From positions 1 to 34,083 of the forward strand of contig CAZUZO010000017.1 in the NCBI GenBank assembly GCA_964624765.1: a DNA stretch of 34,083 nt, written 5' to 3'. The notes beneath the pieces were generated by a model. It saw only the letters and a program-made list of their open reading frames with translations, was not told the origin of the DNA and did not search any database. Positions 7,642-16,523 of the stretch are shown here, piece by piece. The stretch comes from JAGTVB01 sp964624765 (lineage in GTDB: Bacteria > Pseudomonadota > Gammaproteobacteria > HK1). How positions within the stretch are numbered: position 1 is the first letter of the stretch; each line of letters starts with the position of its first letter. Made by a program: the position numbers and the translations under genes.

Positions 7642-8154
7642 ATGGTCATTTCACTCATTGCAGCGATGGCTGAGGGGCGGATTCTCGGACGTGACAATCA
7701 GCTTCCGTGGCGGCTGCCGGCCGACCTCAAGCGATTTCGCGCCATCACCTGGGGCAAGCCGGTGTTGATGGGACGGAAAACCTTCGATTCCATCGGCAGG
7801 CCTCTTCCGGGGCGCTTGAATGTGTTGATGACCCGCGATGTGCGCTACCGTTCGCAAGGTTGCCGTGTGGTGCACTCGCTAGCAGAAGCAATGGAAGCTT
7901 GTGCCGGCTCTCGGGAAGTCATCGTTATTGGCGGCGCTTCGGTTTACGAACAGGTACTGCCGCTCGTGCAGCGGATGTATCTGACGCTGATCCATCACAC
8001 TTTCCCCGGCGATGTCTATTTTCCAGACTTCCGCTATGACGCCTGGCGTGAAACTCAACGTATTGAATGCCAGCCGGATGGCGACAATCCCTATCGCTAT
8101 ACGTTTGTCGTGCTAGAGCGTCACCTCCAAGCCGGTCGGTCAACGCTTACCTAG
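7642..8154 (+). CDS. folA: Dihydrofolate reductase
   Basis: This enzyme reduces dihydrofolate to tetrahydrofolate with NADPH, feeding thymidylate, purine and methionine synthesis. The chosen start (ATG 7642, 170 aa) gives the canonical N-terminus MVISLIAAMAEGRILGRDN. The catalytic acid is D28 in LPADLKRF, followed by GKPVLMGRKTFDSIGRPLPGR and the nucleotide-binding IGGASVYEQ. GAGGGG lies immediately upstream of this ATG, an unusually short spacing. The longer open frame from 7501 would add 47 residues with no family counterpart. The gene is convergent with apaH, as in E. coli. Confidence 0.95.
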   Translation: MVISLIAAMAEGRILGRDNQLPWRLPADLKRFRAITWGKPVLMGRKTFDSIGRPLPGRLNVLMTRDVRYRSQGCRVVHSLAEAMEACAGSREVIVIGGASVYEQVLPLVQRMYLTLIHHTFPGDVYFPDFRYDAWRETQRIECQPDGDNPYRYTFVVLERHLQAGRSTLT

Positions 8155-8187
8155 GAGACGTGGTTGTGCACAGAGAATGATGGCGGC

Positions 8188-9024
8188 TTATAGTGGCCTT
8201 GCGCTCCCGTCACAGGGCACGCTGACCCGGCGCAAGGAGTCGAGCCGCAGTGCCGTGAGCTGGCCACCCCAAGCGCAGCCGGTATCGAGATGATAGACGT
8301 TATGCCGCGGATGTAAAACCCGGTTGAGCTGCAGCGTTGCCCAATGCCCGAAGATAATGCGCTCGCCGCGGCTTTGCCGATCCGGGACCTCGAACCACGG
8401 CGTCAGGTCGGGGGCTTGGGTTCCGGGAGGCCCGTTTTCGCTTAGATCCAAACCCCCATCGCGGCGGCAGTAGCGCATGCGGGTGAGACAATTGGTGATG
8501 AAGCGCAGCCGATCGAAGCCCCGCAACTGGTCTGACCACCGATCCGGCCGATTGCCGTACAGGCGTTCGAGAAACAGAGGGTAATCCGGACTTCGCAGGG
8601 CCGTTTCCACCTCCCGAGCACAGCGTCTGGCCGTGGCCAGGTTCCACTGGGGTGGTAAGCCGGCATGGACGGTGGTGAAGCCGAGGCTCGAATCGTGATG
8701 CAGGAGGGGGCGGGCGCGTAACCAAGTCATGAGCTCGTCGCGGTCGGGTGCCCGCAAGATATCATCCAAGGTATCCTTGCGACGCAGGCCTCGTTGGCCT
8801 GCCGCCACCGCCAGAAGGTGCAGGTCGTGATTGCCCAGCACGACTATGGCGCGGTCTCCGAGATTCCGAATGAAGCGCAACACCTCAAGGGATCGAGGCC
8901 CGCGGTTGACCAGATCGCCGGCGAACCATAATCGATCATTACCAGGCTGAAATCGCAGTTCCGCGAGCAACGTTTTCAGCTCATCATAGCATCCCTGCAC
9001 ATCGCCAATGGCGTAGATTGCCAA
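8188..9024 (-). CDS. apaH: Bis(5'-nucleosyl)-tetraphosphatase, symmetrical (Ap4A hydrolase)
   Basis: This enzyme hydrolyses Ap4A symmetrically to two ADP and also removes Np4 caps from RNA. The 278-aa protein carries the metallophosphatase motifs GDVQGCYDEL (residues 7-16), GDLVNRGPRS and GNHDLHLLA in the expected order, plus a distal GHWA. The start is TTG: the N-terminus MAIYAIGDVQG aligns with E. coli ApaH only from here, and AGGA lies 9 bases upstream. It follows apaG after 58 bp, so the pair is probably one operon. Confidence 0.95.
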   Translation of the reverse strand: MAIYAIGDVQGCYDELKTLLAELRFQPGNDRLWFAGDLVNRGPRSLEVLRFIRNLGDRAIVVLGNHDLHLLAVAAGQRGLRRKDTLDDILRAPDRDELMTWLRARPLLHHDSSLGFTTVHAGLPPQWNLATARRCAREVETALRSPDYPLFLERLYGNRPDRWSDQLRGFDRLRFITNCLTRMRYCRRDGGLDLSENGPPGTQAPDLTPWFEVPDRQSRGERIIFGHWATLQLNRVLHPRHNVYHLDTGCAWGGQLTALRLDSLRRVSVPCDGSARPL

Positions 9025-9082
9025 GCGCTAGAGTTCCTGCCAGGGGCGCTTTCGCCGGCCTGGGCTTGTCGAGTGCCGATCG

Positions 9083-9478
9083 CTAGTGCAGCAGTTCCCG
9101 AACCGCCAGTCGAAACGGGCGGATTTCGGCGTCGAATGTCACACCGTCGCTGGCGAGCATCTGGTAGCTACCATACATGCTGCCGACCGGAGTCTCCAGC
9201 ATCACGCCACTGGTATAGTGGAAGCCTTGGCCGGGCTCGAGATAGGGCTGCTCTCCTACGACGCCTTCACCGCGCACTTCCTGAACCTGGCCGTTGGCGT
9301 CGGTGATGATCCAATGGCGCGACTTGAGCTGCGCAGCCACCGTGCCTTCGTTGCGTATGACGACTCGGTAAGCGAAGAAATATCGGTTCGCCTCCGGCTC
9401 AGATTGCTCTTCCACGTAGACGCTCTCGACCTTGACGGCGATGTAATGGGTTCTCGGGGCTTTGTTCATAGCCTCCAT
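9083..9478 (-). CDS. apaG: ApaG protein (CorD-like)
   Basis: This 131-aa single-domain beta-sandwich protein is of the ApaG family. Conserved stretches are YFFAYRVVIRNEG, LKSRHWIITDANG, VRGEGVVGEQP and F-YTSGV-LETP-GSMYGSY. Family members bind nucleotides or pyrophosphate, but the cellular function is not settled. The start is ambiguous: ATG 9478 is preceded by AGGG, and an internal ATG at 9469 overlaps a GGAGG. In many gammaproteobacteria ksgA precedes this gene. Here its place is taken by a degenerate MITE and other genes. Confidence 0.94.
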   Translation of the reverse strand: MEAMNKAPRTHYIAVKVESVYVEEQSEPEANRYFFAYRVVIRNEGTVAAQLKSRHWIITDANGQVQEVRGEGVVGEQPYLEPGQGFHYTSGVMLETPVGSMYGSYQMLASDGVTFDAEIRPFRLAVRELLH

Positions 9479-9510
9479 TTGACCCTAAACTGGCGATCCC
9501 CGCAAGAGTC

Positions 9511-9656
9511 AGATAGCCCGAAAGACCGGCTTCGCTACCCGATAGCGGCTTTGGGCGGTGCTCGCTCCTCGCCTATTTACCTGCTGGGTCGCGTCGCTGC
9601 GCCCCGTTCGGTTGGCTCTCGGGCTGCTCGCTAGGGTTTTCTCACACCCTCTCAAC
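9511..9656 (+). mobile_element. Degenerate type 2 MITE
   Basis: From ACCCGATAGCGG (9537) onward the sequence matches the type 2 copies at 23883-24023 and 31604-31746, including GGTGCTCGCTCCTCGCCTAT and CGTCGCTGCG. The right end (GGGTTTTCTCACACCCTC) is a mutated version of the terminal repeat and the left end is barely recognisable. No target duplication is visible. It is therefore an old, decayed copy. The exact limits are approximate. Confidence 0.7.
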
Positions 9657-9735
9657 CGAGCGAACGCGATGGCTGCTAGCCTTTCGATGCCGGAGCGTTC
9701 GATACCTACAGTCCCGCTGGACCCGGATCACGTGG

Positions 9736-9993
9736 CTAGCGCCAGGTGAATTCGGTCTTGCTGAAGCCTAGTTCGCCGTTGTCTTTAAAGACCAAGATGG
9801 TGAGGAACGTGTTACCTCTATCGTAGAACCAGCGGTTACCGTCGCGAAACGTAGGCTCCCCGCACTTTTGTAGTACCAGGTAGCGGGACGTGCCAACGCC
9901 AGTCTCGATGAGGTCGTTGCCGCATCGAAGGCGTGGATCGGCGATCGTGCTAGTGGAGAACAGCCCAAGCAAGAGCCAAAGGCAGCGTCTCAT
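9736..9993 (-). CDS. DUF2845-family small secreted protein
   Basis: This 85-aa protein has a signal peptide (about 1-18, ending STIADP). A compact domain follows with the family features RCGNDLIETG and VLQKCGEPTFRD, then a WFYDRG and a C-terminal beta-rich stretch. Two cysteines (RCG and KCG) may form a periplasmic disulfide. DUF2845 proteins are widespread in gammaproteobacteria and have no assigned function. It is probably monocistronic. The 205 bp upstream (9994-10198) hold nothing I recognise. Confidence 0.75.
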   Translation of the reverse strand: MRRCLWLLLGLFSTSTIADPRLRCGNDLIETGVGTSRYLVLQKCGEPTFRDGNRWFYDRGNTFLTILVFKDNGELGFSKTEFTWR

Positions 9994-10198
9994 TGTTTGC
10001 CTCCTTCTGCGTGTCGTTTTAGTCGTGAGAGGACGCTTCGAACGCGGCGCTGGGGCTGCTACGAACCGTCCAGGCGATTATTATCTTGCTAGCAGGGCCT
10101 CCAAAATGCCAACTGCCGCACAGGGTCACTCATTCAGGGCGAGAGCGTTGCCGGCGGAGAATGTCGGTTCAGGAGCCTGATCGCTTTTAGCCAGGCGG

Positions 10199-10813
10199 CT
10201 ACCGATACAGACTGACCTTAGCGATGCAGAGATCGGCCTGATAGGGGCGACCGATGGCCACTATGCCAAGACGCTTGAGGCGGGACAATGCCAGAGGGAG
10301 CTCGGTTCGATGGGCTTTGAATCCGGCAAAAGGCAGACGAATAGCCGTCCAGTCGACCGGCGCCACGAAACTCTGGCGATAGGACTGCCAAGGTAGCCGA
10401 AGGTCCGAGGTGCGTAGATGCGCGTTATACTGTTCTCCATTGCCGTAAACGACGAGGTGCAGACCGGCAAAGTCGGAGGCATCCAAGAGGCCTTCCTGGG
10501 CAAGCTCAAGGGCGAGCTGAATGAATCCGCCGTTGTTATCCAGTCGTACCTCTCCGGTCAGGCGCACGCACGGCCTACCGGCTAGCGTGTCCAGGCTGAC
10601 CTGCTGCGTAGACAAACCGCCCATTACCCGATCGCTGATTCCCCGCCAGAGGGTCCCTATCGTGGAGACGAGGCTTCCGCTGGAGCGATCATCGATGATC
10701 AGGTCCGTGTTGTCAGCGCTGTTGCTAGGCGAGATCACCATGGCGAGGACGAAAAATGCGATGCTCCGCACGCGCTGCCGGAATGGACTAGACGGCAGGC
10801 GCTGCACGCTCAT
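10199..10813 (-). CDS. CIA30-like (NADH:ubiquinone oxidoreductase intermediate-associated protein 30) domain protein
   Basis: This 204-aa protein has a hydrophobic N-terminal segment (about 14-33, ending SNSADN) that is probably a signal peptide. A CIA30 domain follows: W-GISDRVMGGLSTQ, a GEVRLDNNGGFIQL core, then Y-HLRT and a C-terminal IGIVAIGRPYQADLCIAKVSLYR-like strand set. In eukaryotes the domain assists complex I assembly. Bacterial exported versions have no established function, and no nuo genes are present here. It is divergent from the DUF533 gene across about 200 bp (10814-11018) that should contain both promoters. Confidence 0.8.
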   Translation of the reverse strand: MSVQRLPSSPFRQRVRSIAFFVLAMVISPSNSADNTDLIIDDRSSGSLVSTIGTLWRGISDRVMGGLSTQQVSLDTLAGRPCVRLTGEVRLDNNGGFIQLALELAQEGLLDASDFAGLHLVVYGNGEQYNAHLRTSDLRLPWQSYRQSFVAPVDWTAIRLPFAGFKAHRTELPLALSRLKRLGIVAIGRPYQADLCIAKVSLYR

Positions 10814-11018
10814 GCGCTTCCATCAAACACTTACAAGGGTGGTCGATTCTGCATTGTACACCATCGTCCCGGTATTGACGTGGGTGCCGATTCTACGGGC
10901 GGCCGGCGGGTGATCGTTGCCGATCGTCTCTGAGCGAATTTTTCGGTTCATCGCCGGTCTTTGTCATCAGGGAACATGCGCGACATACCCTTTAGCATAA
11001 CGAATAAGGCGACATGAG

Positions 11019-11756
11019 ATGAATACGGGCGAACTATTCAAGCGATTGATGGAAGGTGGCTTAAGTGGGTCGAATGTCTCGGCCAAGGGTCAAGATCTGG
11101 TGAGCAAGGTATTGAACAGTGGCGCAGCCAGTGGGCTTGCGAGCGGCGCTTTGGCCGGGACACTGGCCAGCCTGTTGACCGGAAAAAAGGGAAAAACATT
11201 CGCGAAATCTGCCCTCAAGGTGGGCGGTCTCGCAGCGGTGGGGGGATTGGCGTATATGGCCTACAAGCGCTATCAGCAGGGTGAACCCGCGCAGCCCGTG
11301 ACAGCCAGCCCCGCTACGGAGGAGCCACTGCTCACGCACAGTGGATTTTTGCCACCTGACGGGGACGCGGCCTCCCGAAATGCGCTCGGTTTGGCATTGG
11401 TGCGGGCGATGATAGCTGCAGCCAAAGCCGATGGGCACATCGATCAGGCGGAGCAACAGCGCATCTTTGGAGAACTCAATAAACTCGAGCTTGACGCCCA
11501 GAGCAAGGCTTTGGTGTTGGAGGAATTGGCCAAGCCGTTGGATATCGATGCTATCGTAAAGCTCGGTGTGACCCCCGAGGTGGCAGCGGAGATCTACACC
11601 GCGTCGGTGCTGGCAGTAGACATCGATACCCCCGCGGAGCGGGCCTATCTGCAGATGCTCGCCGCGCGCTTAAACCTAGCGCCGGCACTGGTTGGGCAGA
11701 TCCACGCTACGGTGGAGGCGGCTGCCAGAGAGGGAGGGTTTCTGCCGACTCCGTGA
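11019..11756 (+). CDS. DUF533/TerB-like inner-membrane protein (YebE family)
   Basis: The 245-aa protein has an Ala/Gly-rich N-terminal part and a basic stretch (TGKKGKTFAKSALKVGG). A short membrane-associated helix sits at about 68-85 (VGGLAAVGGLAYMAYKRY). After a Pro/Ala-rich linker, a TerB-like helical domain (about 120-240) contains AAAKADGHIDQAEQQRI, an acidic motif that binds metal in tellurite-resistance TerB proteins. E. coli YebE is the nearest characterised relative by layout. The function is unknown; an envelope stress role is suspected for the family. It is convergent with trpB2, with 31 bp between them. Confidence 0.85.
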   Translation: MNTGELFKRLMEGGLSGSNVSAKGQDLVSKVLNSGAASGLASGALAGTLASLLTGKKGKTFAKSALKVGGLAAVGGLAYMAYKRYQQGEPAQPVTASPATEEPLLTHSGFLPPDGDAASRNALGLALVRAMIAAAKADGHIDQAEQQRIFGELNKLELDAQSKALVLEELAKPLDIDAIVKLGVTPEVAAEIYTASVLAVDIDTPAERAYLQMLAARLNLAPALVGQIHATVEAAAREGGFLPTP

Positions 11757-11787
11757 TGCGGGGTTCTGGGCACTCCAGACCGGCTCG

Positions 11788-13173
11788 TCAGGGTGAGGAA
11801 GCGACGGCTGGCTCGGTGACGGCGGGCAAACCTGCAAGCGCCAGAGCGATCTCCGAGGCATCATAAGCTTGATCGACGAGCTTGCCGTCGAGGTAGTCCC
11901 GATAAGCCTGCATGTCGAAGTGGCCGTGTCCACAGAGGTTGAACAAGATGGCCCGGCTCACCCCCTCCAGCTTGCACTTGAGGGCCTCGTCGATGGCCGC
12001 TTTGACCGCATGGTTGGCTTCGGGGGCCGGCAAGATACCCTCCACTTTCGCAAATTGCAGGCCGGCGGCGAAGCACTCAAGCTGTTCATAGGCTCGCGGT
12101 TTGATATAGCCCAATGCCGTCAGGTGGCTCAACATCGGTGCCATACCGTGATACCGAAGTCCCCCAGCGTGAAAACCCGGCGGCACAAAGCTTGACCCCA
12201 GGGTGTACATTTTGACCAGGGGCGTCAGGTGGGCGGTGTCACCAAAATCGTATGCATAGGCACCTTGGGTGAGGGTTGGACAGGCGGCTGGCTCCACGGC
12301 GATGAACTCGATGGCACGATCATGACGCAAGCGTTCGCCGATGAAGGGAAAGGCGATACCCCCGAAGTTGCTGCCGCCGCCGGTGCAGCCGATGACCAGG
12401 TCCGGGTAGTCTCCGGCCATCTCGAACTGGCGTTGCGCTTCCAGACCGATGACGGTCTGGTGCAACAGGACATGATTGAGGACACTGCCGAGTGCATATT
12501 TGGTGTCTTCTCGTGCAGCGGCTTTTTCCACCGCCTCACTGATGGCAATGCCGAGGCTGCCGGTGCTGTCGGGATGGCTGACCAGCATGGCTCGACCGCA
12601 GGCGGTGGTGTCGCTTGGGCTGGCGATGCATTTGGCCCCGAAGCTCTCCATGAAAGAGCGGCGGTAGGGTTTGTGGTGAAAGCTCACCTTCACCATAAAC
12701 ACCTCGATCTCCAATCCGAAGAAGGCGCCCGCGATGGCGAGGGATGAACCCCATTGCCCGGCACCGGTCTCAGTGGCGATGCGTTTTACCCCTTCCTGCT
12801 TGTTGTAAAATGCTTGAGCCATGGCGGTGTTGGGTTTGTGACTGCCAGCTGGGCTAACCCCTTCATACTTGTAGTAAATGCGCGCCGGGGTGTCGAGCGC
12901 CTTCTCTAGCCGCCGGGCTCGAAACAGGGGAGCCGGGCGCCACTGTCGATAGACCTCGCGTACCGGTTCAGGAATGGGGATGTCACGGACCGTGCTCATT
13001 TCCTGCTCGATGATGGCCCAAGGGAAAATGGGCGCAAGATCCTCGGGTGATGCGGCACGTTGGGTCTGCGGGTTGAGTACCGCGGGCAAAGGTATGGGCA
13101 AATCGGCGGCGATGTTATACCAGGCTCGCGGGAGGTCGGCCTCGGCGAGCATGAATTTTACGGAATCCGTCAT
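11788..13173 (-). CDS. trpB2: Tryptophan synthase beta subunit 2 (TrpB2-type)
   Basis: This PLP enzyme condenses indole or a related nucleophile with serine. At 461 aa it is about 60 residues longer than the classical TrpB and follows the TrpB2 plan, with an N-terminal extension containing RPAPLFRARRLE. The PLP lysine is K113 in SPAGSHKPNTA. The phosphate-binding loop is GCTGGGSNFGG, and the C-terminal ILPAPEANHAV corresponds to the substrate-binding part. No trpA is adjacent. TrpB2 proteins usually act without the alpha subunit, possibly salvaging free indole. The gene stands alone on this strand. Confidence 0.93.
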   Translation of the reverse strand: MTDSVKFMLAEADLPRAWYNIAADLPIPLPAVLNPQTQRAASPEDLAPIFPWAIIEQEMSTVRDIPIPEPVREVYRQWRPAPLFRARRLEKALDTPARIYYKYEGVSPAGSHKPNTAMAQAFYNKQEGVKRIATETGAGQWGSSLAIAGAFFGLEIEVFMVKVSFHHKPYRRSFMESFGAKCIASPSDTTACGRAMLVSHPDSTGSLGIAISEAVEKAAAREDTKYALGSVLNHVLLHQTVIGLEAQRQFEMAGDYPDLVIGCTGGGSNFGGIAFPFIGERLRHDRAIEFIAVEPAACPTLTQGAYAYDFGDTAHLTPLVKMYTLGSSFVPPGFHAGGLRYHGMAPMLSHLTALGYIKPRAYEQLECFAAGLQFAKVEGILPAPEANHAVKAAIDEALKCKLEGVSRAILFNLCGHGHFDMQAYRDYLDGKLVDQAYDASEIALALAGLPAVTEPAVASSP

Positions 13174-13367
13174 GATCGCGGGTTGTTCCTGTTGCTAGCG
13201 ATGTTAGCGGGCGCACGTAGTGTGACAGGTCTGCGGTGCTGGGTGAAGCCCGGATCAGCATCCAATACCCCGAGGTTGGCGCCAAGCGACGGCGAACCGG
13301 GATAGAAGGGATGCCTGGGTGTTACGCGGTGCTGTGGCGTAGAATCCCTTGGCTAAGTAGCGGGTGA

Positions 13368-13603
13368 GAAGCTGTTTCAAAAACTACTGCGCTTGCCTGA
13401 GAGGTTGTGAAAAAACCGTCGCGAGCGGCCCGAGAGCCAGGCGGACGGCGCGCAGCGACGAGACATGTCAGGTAGATAGGCGAGGAGCGAGCACCGCCCA
13501 ACGTCGCTATCGGGTTGCGTAGCAGGTTTTTTCACAACCTCTGAGCGCGTTGCGCAGCGGTTCGCCATCCTCATGTACTCCCTTGTACACTCCGGTGGCT
13601 CGC
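13368..13603 (+). mobile_element. Type 1 MITE, right-truncated and interrupted by a type 2 MITE
   Basis: The left part (13368-13397, GAAGCTGTTTCAAAAACTAC) and the continuation from 13545 (CGCGTTGCGCAGCGG, then the CCTCATGTACTCCCTTGTA block) match the type 1 copies at 5983 and 29857. They are separated by a complete type 2 element. Similarity stops near 13603, so about the last 110 bp including the right terminal repeat are missing. TGA precedes the left end (13365-13367). Confidence 0.8.
13401..13541 (-). mobile_element. Type 2 MITE nested within a type 1 MITE
   Basis: The ends GAGGTTGTGAAAAAACC and GGTTTTTTCACAACCTC are perfect inverted repeats, flanked by TGA on both sides (13398-13400 and 13542-13544). 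Length is 141 bp. The orientation is opposite to the copies at 23883 and 31604. The host sequence on either side is a type 1 element, which dates this insertion after the type 1 insertion. Confidence 0.88.
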
Positions 13604-13960
13604 CGCTGTGTTGAGATCTCGGCACCGGGTTTTAAATAACGGTCAGGTTCCATTGGCTGCCAGCGGCCTTACGGTGGCGTGAGAGCGGCGCTCCCCCCTG
13701 CTTGCGGTGCGGTGAGCCGCAGCAGTGTGGTAATATTTACCATTACGGTAGGGATACTGTCAGCCAACTCCTTCCGAACTCCAGCTTGAGTTCTGGACCA
13801 TGGTCATCGTTTCTTTGGGGGCGCGCTGTGGCACGGCTCATCAAGCCCGCGAAGCCCCGACACAAGAGACAGAATTTAAGGAGCCGAAACGATGATCTTA
13901 GTCTGTTTTTCCACCTAGGTTTCCTCTCTAAGGAACACAGGCGGTCGCGCAACTTAGACT
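13604..13960 (+). promoter_or_regulatory. gyrA upstream region with an inverted repeat
   Basis: No gene is supported in this 357-bp stretch. TGGTAA and TTACCA form perfect 6-bp arms around TAT at 13728-13742, a possible regulator site or cruciform. The region presumably contains the promoter of the gyrA-serC-serA operon; I cannot point to convincing -35/-10 boxes. No strong Shine-Dalgarno sequence precedes the gyrA ATG. Confidence 0.35.
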
Positions 13961-16492
13961 ATGTTTGAATTTGCCAAAGAGATCCTCCAGGTCAATATCG
14001 AGGAGGAAATGAAGCAGTCGTACCTCGATTACGCTATGAGTGTAATCGTTGGACGCGCCCTGCCCGATGTGCGAGACGGGTTGAAGCCGGTGCATCGGCG
14101 GGTCTTGTTCGCAATGAGCGAGCTAGGATTAGAGTGGAACCGGCCTTACAAAAAGTCGGCTCGCGTCTGTGGCGATACCACGGGTAAGTATCACCCCCAC
14201 GGCGAAGGTGCGGTCTATGATGCGCTGGTGCGGATGGCGCAGCCCTTCTCGATGCGGGCGATGTTGGTGGATGGCCAAGGGAACTTCGGGTCGGTGGATG
14301 GTGACCCACCGGCCGCCATGCGCTATACCGAGGTTAGGCTGTCGCGTATTGCGCATGAGTTGCTGGCCGACATCGATAAGGAGACGGTGGATTTCTTGCC
14401 CAACTACGACGGTTCGGAGCGAGAGCCATCGGTGTTCCCGACACGATTGCCGAATCTGTTGGTGAACGGCTCGGCAGGTATTGCGGTGGGTATGGCCACG
14501 AACATTCCTCCGCACAATCTCGGCGAAGTCGTCGCTGCCTGCATTGCGTATATCGATAACCCAACCATAGACGTTGCGGGACTGATGGAACGGTTGCCGG
14601 GACCGGACTTTCCCACCGCCGGCATCATCAGCGGTGCGCATGGGATCCGTGAGGCCTATCAAACCGGGCGTGGGCGCATCTATGTGCGCGCACGCACTCA
14701 CGTGGAGACGGCGGAGGGTGGGAAAGAGCGCATCGTTGCCACCGAGCTGCCGTACCAGGTGAACAAGGCGCGCCTGCTGGAGCGCATCGCCGAGCTGGTC
14801 AAGGAGAGGAAGCTGGAAGGCATCTCGGAGCTTCGGGACGAGTCCGACAAGGACGGCACCCGCATGGTGATCGAGCTACGACGAGGCGAGGCGGCTGAGG
14901 TGATTTTGAATAACCTCTACCAGCACACGCAGCTGCAGACCGTGTTCGGGATCAACATGGTGGCGCTGGTGGATGGTCAACCCCGCTTGCTAGACCTGAA
15001 GCAGCTAGTGGAGGCTTTCGTGCGACATCGCCGCGAGGTTGTCGTCCGGCGTAGCCTCTATGAGCTACGTAAAGCGCGGGAACGGGCCCATCTACTGGAA
15101 GGGCAGGCGGTGGCGTTAGCCAATATTGATGCGGTGATCGCGCTCATAAAGGAGTCCCCGAACCCGGACATCGCCAAGCAACGCCTGTTGGAAACACCCT
15201 GGCCCCCCGGTATGGTCGGCAGCATGCTTGAGCGCGCCGGGGTTTCTCGCCCTGAGGATCTCGATGCCGAATACGGACTGGGTGGGACTGGCTACCGCTT
15301 GTCGCCAAAGCAGGCCCAGTCGATCCTGGACCTTAGGCTACACCGTTTGACGGGGCTTGAGCAGGACAAGATCGTCGGCGAATACGAGCAGTTGCTCGGC
15401 AGGATTCAGGACCTTCTCGATATCCTCGGAAATCCGGACCGACTCATGAATGTCATCCGTACGGAGCTTATCGAGCTTGGCGATCGATTCGGCGATCCGC
15501 GTCGTACCGAGATCATCAGCGATCACCAGGCCTTCAATCCCGAAGATCTCATCAGTCCAGAAGATGTGATGGTGACATTGTCCCATGCCGGCTATGTCAA
15601 GTGGCAGCGGCTCGACACCTACCGCGCACAAAAGCGAGGTGGTAAGGGCCGATCGGCGACCCGTATGAAGGCGGAGGATTTTATCGATAATCTCTTCGTC
15701 GCCAATACCCACGACACCGTCCTGTGTTTTTCTACCGGTGGCAAAGTCTACTGGATGAATGTTTACGAGTTACCGGAAGCGCAGCGCACCGCGCGTGGCA
15801 AACCCATCGTCAATCTGCTGCCGCTGGAGGAGGGGGAGCGCATTACCGCGTTGCTGCCCGTGCATGACTTTGGTCAACCTGGCTATGTGTTCATGGCGAC
15901 GGCCAAGGGCTTGGTGAAGAAATGCCCTTTGGAGAGCTTCTCGCGGCGACGTTCCAATGGCATCGTGGCTATCGATCTGCTGGAGGGCGACGAACTCGTG
16001 GGTGTCGCCATCACCGATGGCGGGCGCGATGTGATGCTTTTCAACAGCGCCGGCAAGGCGATTCGCTTTAGCGAGCAGGATGTGCGGCCGATGGGGCGTG
16101 CGGCGCGCGGTGTGCGGGGGATGCAGCTCGGCGACGATCAGCAGGTCATTTCGCTCATCATCGCCGACCACGGTTGGGTGCTCACCGCCAGCGCCAATGG
16201 CTATGGGAAGTGCACCAATTTGCCGGAATACCGCCTTCAAGGTCGCGGCGGCCAGGGTATCATTTCCATTCAGACCTCGGCCCGCAACGGTGAGGTGGTG
16301 GATGCCTTGCTGGTGAGAGAAAGCGACGAAGTCATGCTGATTACCGACGGTGGTAAGCTGGTGCGGACTCGGGTCGGTGAGATCAGCGTTTTGGGTCGTA
16401 ACACACAGGGCGTCAAGCTCATCAGCCTTGCCGAAGGGGAACGGCTGGTGGGGCTCGATCGCATCGTTGAAGAGAGCGAGGAGGATGGGTGA
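13961..16492 (+). CDS. gyrA: DNA gyrase subunit A
   Basis: This is the breakage-reunion subunit of the A2B2 gyrase that introduces negative supercoils. The 843-aa protein has the winged-helix/tower domain with catalytic Y122 in AAMRYTE. The C-terminal beta-pinwheel carries the GyrA box QKRGGKGR (about 550), which separates it from ParC. Numbering coincides with E. coli. The quinolone-determining loop reads HPHGEGAVYD, giving E82, G83 and D87 where E. coli has D82, S83 and D87. The start MFEFAKEILQVNIEEEM aligns with E. coli, but the ribosome binding site is weak. serC begins 31 bp downstream. Confidence 0.97.
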   Translation: MFEFAKEILQVNIEEEMKQSYLDYAMSVIVGRALPDVRDGLKPVHRRVLFAMSELGLEWNRPYKKSARVCGDTTGKYHPHGEGAVYDALVRMAQPFSMRAMLVDGQGNFGSVDGDPPAAMRYTEVRLSRIAHELLADIDKETVDFLPNYDGSEREPSVFPTRLPNLLVNGSAGIAVGMATNIPPHNLGEVVAACIAYIDNPTIDVAGLMERLPGPDFPTAGIISGAHGIREAYQTGRGRIYVRARTHVETAEGGKERIVATELPYQVNKARLLERIAELVKERKLEGISELRDESDKDGTRMVIELRRGEAAEVILNNLYQHTQLQTVFGINMVALVDGQPRLLDLKQLVEAFVRHRREVVVRRSLYELRKARERAHLLEGQAVALANIDAVIALIKESPNPDIAKQRLLETPWPPGMVGSMLERAGVSRPEDLDAEYGLGGTGYRLSPKQAQSILDLRLHRLTGLEQDKIVGEYEQLLGRIQDLLDILGNPDRLMNVIRTELIELGDRFGDPRRTEIISDHQAFNPEDLISPEDVMVTLSHAGYVKWQRLDTYRAQKRGGKGRSATRMKAEDFIDNLFVANTHDTVLCFSTGGKVYWMNVYELPEAQRTARGKPIVNLLPLEEGERITALLPVHDFGQPGYVFMATAKGLVKKCPLESFSRRRSNGIVAIDLLEGDELVGVAITDGGRDVMLFNSAGKAIRFSEQDVRPMGRAARGVRGMQLGDDQQVISLIIADHGWVLTASANGYGKCTNLPEYRLQGRGGQGIISIQTSARNGEVVDALLVRESDEVMLITDGGKLVRTRVGEISVLGRNTQGVKLISLAEGERLVGLDRIVEESEEDG

Positions 16493-16523
16493 GCGATGAC
16501 AGGGCAAACCTGGAGGAGTTGAG

